20,547 nt of DNA from Trichomonas tenax. Lineage: Eukaryota > Parabasalia > Trichomonadida > Trichomonadidae. Below, in pieces: positions 16,760-20,547 of the stretch (within the stretch, counting starts at the first letter, position 1; the number at the start of each line of letters is the position of its first letter). The DNA is taken from assembly GCA_023091735.1 (NCBI GenBank), contig JALKBU010000931.1, forward strand, positions 1 to 20,547. The letters run 5' to 3'. The notes under the pieces were generated by a model that was given only the letters and a program-made list of their open reading frames with translations, made no database searches and had not been told where the DNA came from. The translations under genes and the position numbers were made by a program.

Positions 16760-18877
16760 TTAAATAGTAACACTTTTATTCTCTAAACTAATATTAATAG
16801 TAACGACTGGTTCACCAAAAGATTTCATTTTCAAAATATTTCTTCTATACCAAACATTTTCATATGAAAGTTCGTCATTAAGGTAATCAAAATCATATCG
16901 ATCCAAAATAATTTTTTCTTTCGAAAATAGGTTCACTCCCAAACCTAAATGATTTCCTTTAATTTTCGCTCCTATTGAGCCCAATATCGTTGGAAATATA
17001 TCAAATTGACTATGTTTCCTATTAAATTTCGAAACAGGTTCTTCATCTGAGTTCAAGAATAAATTGCATAATCTTCTTTTGTAATGTAATTCTTTGGCTC
17101 TATTATTGACTAAACAGTACATTATAGGATGATCTCCTTCTATTACTACAACTGAATTGTTATAAAAATCTTGCTGCTGAAGCCATTTTATAAAAGAATA
17201 TGCTTGACGATCACTACAACTTATTGCATCACGTTGATTACCAAGTTTCTTAATACAATAAGGACATACAAATCCTGGAGCGTGCGAATCTAGAGTCATT
17301 ATGAATGCGAAAAAGGGCTGTTTGCTTCTTGAGATATTCAATAAATAGTTTTTCGTATAATTATATGTCATGTAATCATTGATCCATGAATTAGAGTTAT
17401 TCAAATTATATGAATCGATTATATCAGAATCATTAAAAAATGTGTTGTAAAAACTCTTCCTTGATTGCAGCTATTTTTAGGCGCTGGAATAATTGCAGTA
17501 TTAAAATATCCATTTTTCTTTGTGATATCTTCCAAACAATATAAATTTGGTCTAAAAGTTTGATCATCGATGTTACTCATTTCTCATAAAGGAATTCCTA
17601 TAACATTACCACAAAGCATTGAATATGTTGCTCCTGCAGTATATCCTGTTCTATCAAAAGTATACATTCCTCCTGGTTCATTTGTTTTATCAGAGAAGTG
17701 AATTCCTTTCGATTCATTTAGAAACTTCTCCATATAAGGAACAATGGACTCTTCAAAGATTCCTCCAGACTTCGTTGACATAAATGTTGTTTCGAATGAT
17801 TCGAGATGCAGAAATATTATGTTTTTCTTATTCTCCGGAAATTTGATGTTCTCGAGATTAACAATCACATAGTTGTTTTTAAAGAAGTTTGAGTTTGTAT
17901 CTCCTGATGGAATGTATATTTTATGAAACATTATGCAAACAACAATAATGTAAGCAAAAAAAAATATAATTCGAAGTAAATATCATTGAAAAATTAAAAT
18001 ATTGAGGTAAAACGCGAATCTTGAATGGAAAATAAACTGCTGCTATAGCAATGATAGCTAATATTATTAACATGCATAAAAAGAAATAATTAACAAAATA
18101 TTCTTGGAATAAAATTGCAACATGTTCAAGATCAAGTTTTCCTTGTTAATCTTGAACTGCAAATACTATGTAAATGTTTGCAAACATTATTTTCCCAACT
18201 GCATCATTAATATTTTTGAAAATTGAAATTAATAATCCAAAAATGAATATTATAAAATATTTATTAAATACATAAAAGCTATCAATCCTATTAATTCGTT
18301 TTGTCACTGAAATAGGTTCTTTCCTCGTTGAAAAATAACTAAATTTACTGTAGGGCAATTAAATTTTTATACGCAAAGTCGGCGAAACTCGTTTTTTTAA
18401 CTCACTGGATTAACTTTTTGCGAAGTTATTGAACCACAATGTACAAAATCCTGTTGTGCATGATAAATTAAAGAATTAGCTAACAAAGTCTATATTTCAT
18501 TAAAATTTTAGATATATCTTGCACAACAGGATTTTGTACATTGTGGTTCAATAACTTCGCAAAAAGTTAATCCATTGAGTTAAAAAACGAGTTTCACCGA
18601 CTTTGCGTATCAATTTTAGACAAGCCATTTACTGTATGCAGACAAAAATATTAAAATCAGAGAAAACAACAAATGCAGAATTGTTATATGATTGAACTTT
18701 AATGAAGTGATATTAGAAATAGCAATTTCTGTGTATAAAATAATTGATACTAAATTGTTTTCATTTCTCATTTCTAGCTTCTCTTTTTCTTCAGCAAAGC
18801 ATAAACCAATGGATTGATTACATAATAAAAGAAGTTCAACAAAATCCGATTATAATGTCAATTTTTCCCGATATCAT
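16760..18877 (-). pseudogene. decayed tandem paralogue of the LtaS-like gene, split by a MITE
   Basis: Pieces matching the neighbouring LtaS-like protein in order extend from an ATG at 18877 to the TAA at 16760. The N-terminal helix region is at about 18790-18850 (YYVINPLVY against YYILNPIIY) and the second helix region at about 18630-18740 (ITSLKFNHI against ITFKFNNI). The inserted element occupies 18372-18607. Then come the cytosolic loop and helix at 18146-18358 (FKNINDAVGKI), the catalytic start at 17584-17931 (FLHLESFETTFMS, GYTAGATYS) and the C-terminal half at 16760-17404 (DSHAPG, EGDHP). Breaks: a frame change and TAG (18774-18776) in the N-terminus, TAA 18146-18148, a frame change at the A9 run 17956-17964, TGA 17584-17586, and a frame change at the A6 run 17435-17440. 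Glu, Thr, His and Asp-His are all still present, as are the CPYC and third Cys, so decay is fairly recent. Confidence 0.88.
18372..18607. mobile_element. 236-bp MITE-like inverted-repeat element with TA target duplication
   Basis: Left arm 18372-18460 and right arm 18520-18607 are reverse complements over about 88 bp with only about three differences (one in a T7/A6 run, two substitutions). They begin CGCAAAGTCGG and close on a 59-bp AT-rich centre without coding capacity. TA flanks both ends (18370-18371 and 18608-18609), the target duplication typical of Tc1/mariner-type elements. It interrupts the LtaS-like pseudogene. Near-identical arms imply recent insertion or arm homogenisation. A foldback element is the alternative class. 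It has no transposase, so mobilisation would need one elsewhere. Confidence 0.85.
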
Positions 18878-19030
18878 TATTAAGGTTTCGAGTCTGATTT
18901 CAATAAACATAACATACATCTTCAAACATCAGCGAAGTATAAATAACAAAATTTAAGCAATAAGTATAATTATATAATGATTATATCTTAAAATCTTCGA
19001 GCACTAACATAACAGGGTATCTTCTTGATG

Positions 19031-19836
19031 TTATATATTGCAAGTAACATGTATAACAATTTTAGATGAAATTGAAGGAATAAAGATCGTTTTCCTTCCA
19101 GAGATAATTGGAAAATCTGGGTTTGTTACATAAATTTGTTCAACAATACTGTAAGATATGAAATTTCTGGATGTATTGGTTTTTCCATGATAATATAAAA
19201 ACTTTATCTTGGAAGAAGTTATTAGAAGTTGTTTACTTAAAGGAATATCACAAAAATGTGCAATGATGTAATGTTTATCAAATTATTAAAAGAATAATCA
19301 CCCTTTATATCTTTAACATTTTCTGAAATAAAAATTTGGTCATATCATGTGAATAAAGAGAAAATTACTCATCATTCACATATTTATCATTAGATTTGTC
19401 TACGATAATAGTCAATAATCGATTTTTCGAGAAAGGTGCTTCTGAAATTGTTTTTGTTGCTGCATGAATAACAATATTTGAAATAGAATTAGCTGCAAAG
19501 GTATACATTCCAATGTACATTACTGATTTAGGTATAGTAAGACAATCTAATGTCAGACCTGCACCATTAAATGCGCCCCTACCTATAATTTCGATTCCCT
19601 TGTTTATAGTAATACCTTTTATGATTTTGCATTTATTGAAAGCATTTTCTGATATTTCCTTCACAAGATAATTAATTTCTTCTATTGAAACATATCCTAA
19701 TATTTCTATAGACGAAGGTATTTCATTTGGATTATAAATACCATTGTAATCAATTGATGTTCCATTTCCTACAATTGCATATTTACCCTACATCATTTAA
19801 ACAGTCTTTTATACCATTGTTATTTACGCATTCTAT
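19031..19836 (-). pseudogene. decayed BspA-like leucine-rich-repeat surface protein gene
   Basis: Pieces in three frames on the - strand make one protein of about 265 residues. The order is ECVNNNGIKDCLND (to 19789), then KYAIVGNGTSI, IPSSIEILG, KEISENAF, LTIPKSV, IGMYTFA (19365-19787), then SENVKDIKGDYSFNNL (about 19260-19330), then FLYYHGKTNTS and VEQIYVTNPDFP up to TAA at 19031. These are LRR_5/BspA-type repeats as in the huge trichomonad surface family implicated in adhesion. Breaks: a one-base change in the CCC run at 19786-19788, TAA at 19365-19367, and frame changes near 19325 and 19255. The N-terminal signal peptide is not recoverable, with stops just upstream of 19836. The C-terminal part resembles the usual end of the family's LRR domain, and no membrane helix is seen. 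Confidence 0.78.
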
Positions 19837-20477
19837 TTATCAATCAAAATATCATTTTTGTGTTAAAGGCTTCAAATGTATTTGAACTTTAGAAATAATT
19901 AAAGTAATTATGAATTAAAACATATTTCTTCTGAATCAAAAGTATTTTTAATAATTTAAATTTCTTAATTGAAAGTTCAGACACATCATACATAATAACC
20001 AGGCAAAGTCGATTCAACTGATATTTTGAATGACCAATTCTGTATCAATTTGACAAATTTTAGATCCTGACTTCCACAAATATTTTTTGTCAAACGAATT
20101 AATCAATATTCGAGGGAAATAATTCTGCAATTTATTGTGGCATCTTTTCCATCGTTGTAATAGCTTGAGTAACTACCAAAATTTGATAAATTACGGAAAA
20201 TTTTATTTCTATTCATTGACAAATACAACAATCAAAGAAAGATGTTTTTTTAACATTTCGGTCAAAGGCCAAACTTTTATATTAACCAAGTTCAACCAAT
20301 GGCAATTTAACTATAACAACATTGATAGTAGTATATGTATGGGGGTTATTTGCCAAAATTTGCAAAAGCCACTTATGACCCCATTTTGAAGAATTTAACT
20401 CCTAATTTCCGACAATCAAAAGTAGTATATGTTTGGGGGTTGGTTGCCAATTTTTATTCTTACATAAACAGTGGACA
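19837..20477. other. AT-rich spacer with a short G-rich direct repeat
   Basis: No gene recognised. The frame at 20135-20389 (+) has atypical composition and no motif, and its end covers one repeat copy. The G-rich direct repeat is listed separately. Confidence 0.4.
20327..20450 (+). repeat. 30-bp G-rich direct repeat, two copies 94 bp apart
   Basis: Copy one at 20327-20356 and copy two at 20421-20450 share 27 of 30 bases, including AGTAGTATATG, a GGGGG run and TTGCCAA. The second copy ends 27 bp before the ATG at 20478. The G5 runs stand out in this AT-rich DNA. It may be a promoter element or a repeat remnant. Confidence 0.6.
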
Positions 20478-20547
20478 ATGTCGAATATCAAAAATGACAA
20501 AATAGATGAAAGAGTGATTGAAGACGGAGTTCCAGTTTATATTTTAC
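20478..20547 (+). CDS. 5' end of a gene running off the window
   Basis: ATG at 20478 opens 23 codons with no stop before the window ends. The peptide is charged and well formed (MSNIKNDKIDERVIEDGVPV), with no signal peptide. The family cannot be told from so little. The base composition differs from the spacer before it, which supports a true start. Confidence 0.45.
   Translation, partial: MSNIKNDKIDERVIEDGVPVYIL

Noticed and set aside
18744..18956. Open frame of 70 codons on the + strand
   Set aside because: It is antisense to the N-terminal coding remnants of the LtaS-like pseudogene and has no features of its own.
19996..20020. GGCAAAGTCGATTCAAC resembling the MITE terminus
   Set aside because: The match covers only about 15 bases with mismatches and has no inverted partner nearby.
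20135..20389. Open frame of 84 codons on the + strand
   Set aside because: Composition is atypical, it has no motif, and it includes a copy of the G-rich repeat.
1..20547. CRISPR array, rRNA genes, Maverick/Polinton proteins or autonomous transposase genes
   Set aside because: None seen: no spaced identical repeats, no rRNA-like sequence, and no integrase, polymerase or DDE transposase motifs in any frame.

Overview
The window reads as nuclear DNA of a trichomonad (parabasalid protist), most like Tritrichomonas foetus or a close relative. The genus is inferred; the group is well supported. Two genes encode the IBD DNA-binding domain of the Trichomonas Inr-binding protein IBP39, which is known only from parabasalids. 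Decayed copies of trichomonad-type families are also present: BspA-like leucine-rich repeats, a beta-helix cysteine-rich surface protein, a membrane subtilisin/kexin and a two-repeat Myb. Genes are intronless, spacers are very AT-rich and coding parts are more GC-rich.

Layout, left to right. 1-1593 holds only unidentified coding-like relics. 1594-2505 (+) is an IBD protein with a Pro/Gln-rich tail. 2884-4446 (+) is a PDI-family thioredoxin-fold ER protein with one CxxC and a C-terminal FDEL. 4661-5591 (+) is a broken beta-helix surface-protein gene. 5985-6057 (+) is tRNA-Phe(GAA) with a T6 terminator. 6272-8215 (+) is a large, mostly helical protein tentatively like the flagella-associated CCDC87. 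8595-10854 (+) is a subtilisin/kexin pseudogene. About 1.5 kb of AT-rich DNA follows. 12323-12862 (-) is a Myb pseudogene and 13740-14222 (-) a minimal IBD protein. 14907-16742 (-) is an intact polytopic LtaS/MdoB-like phosphotransferase. 16760-18877 (-) is its broken tandem paralogue, split by a 236-bp inverted-repeat element. 19031-19836 (-) is a broken BspA-like LRR gene. A gene start runs off the right edge at 20478.

Five genes look intact (two IBD proteins, the PDI, the CCDC87-like protein and the LtaS-like enzyme), together with one tRNA and one gene cut by the window edge. Five long pseudogenes, nearly all from surface or secretory families, lie between them. This is accessory-type trichomonad DNA shaped by gene-family birth and decay plus small transposons. 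I see no operon or multi-gene system. The most distinctive items are the MITE nested in the decaying LtaS-like copy, the bacterial-type LtaS-like enzyme with an added cysteine cluster, and the subtilisin relic that has lost three of its four key catalytic-site residues.
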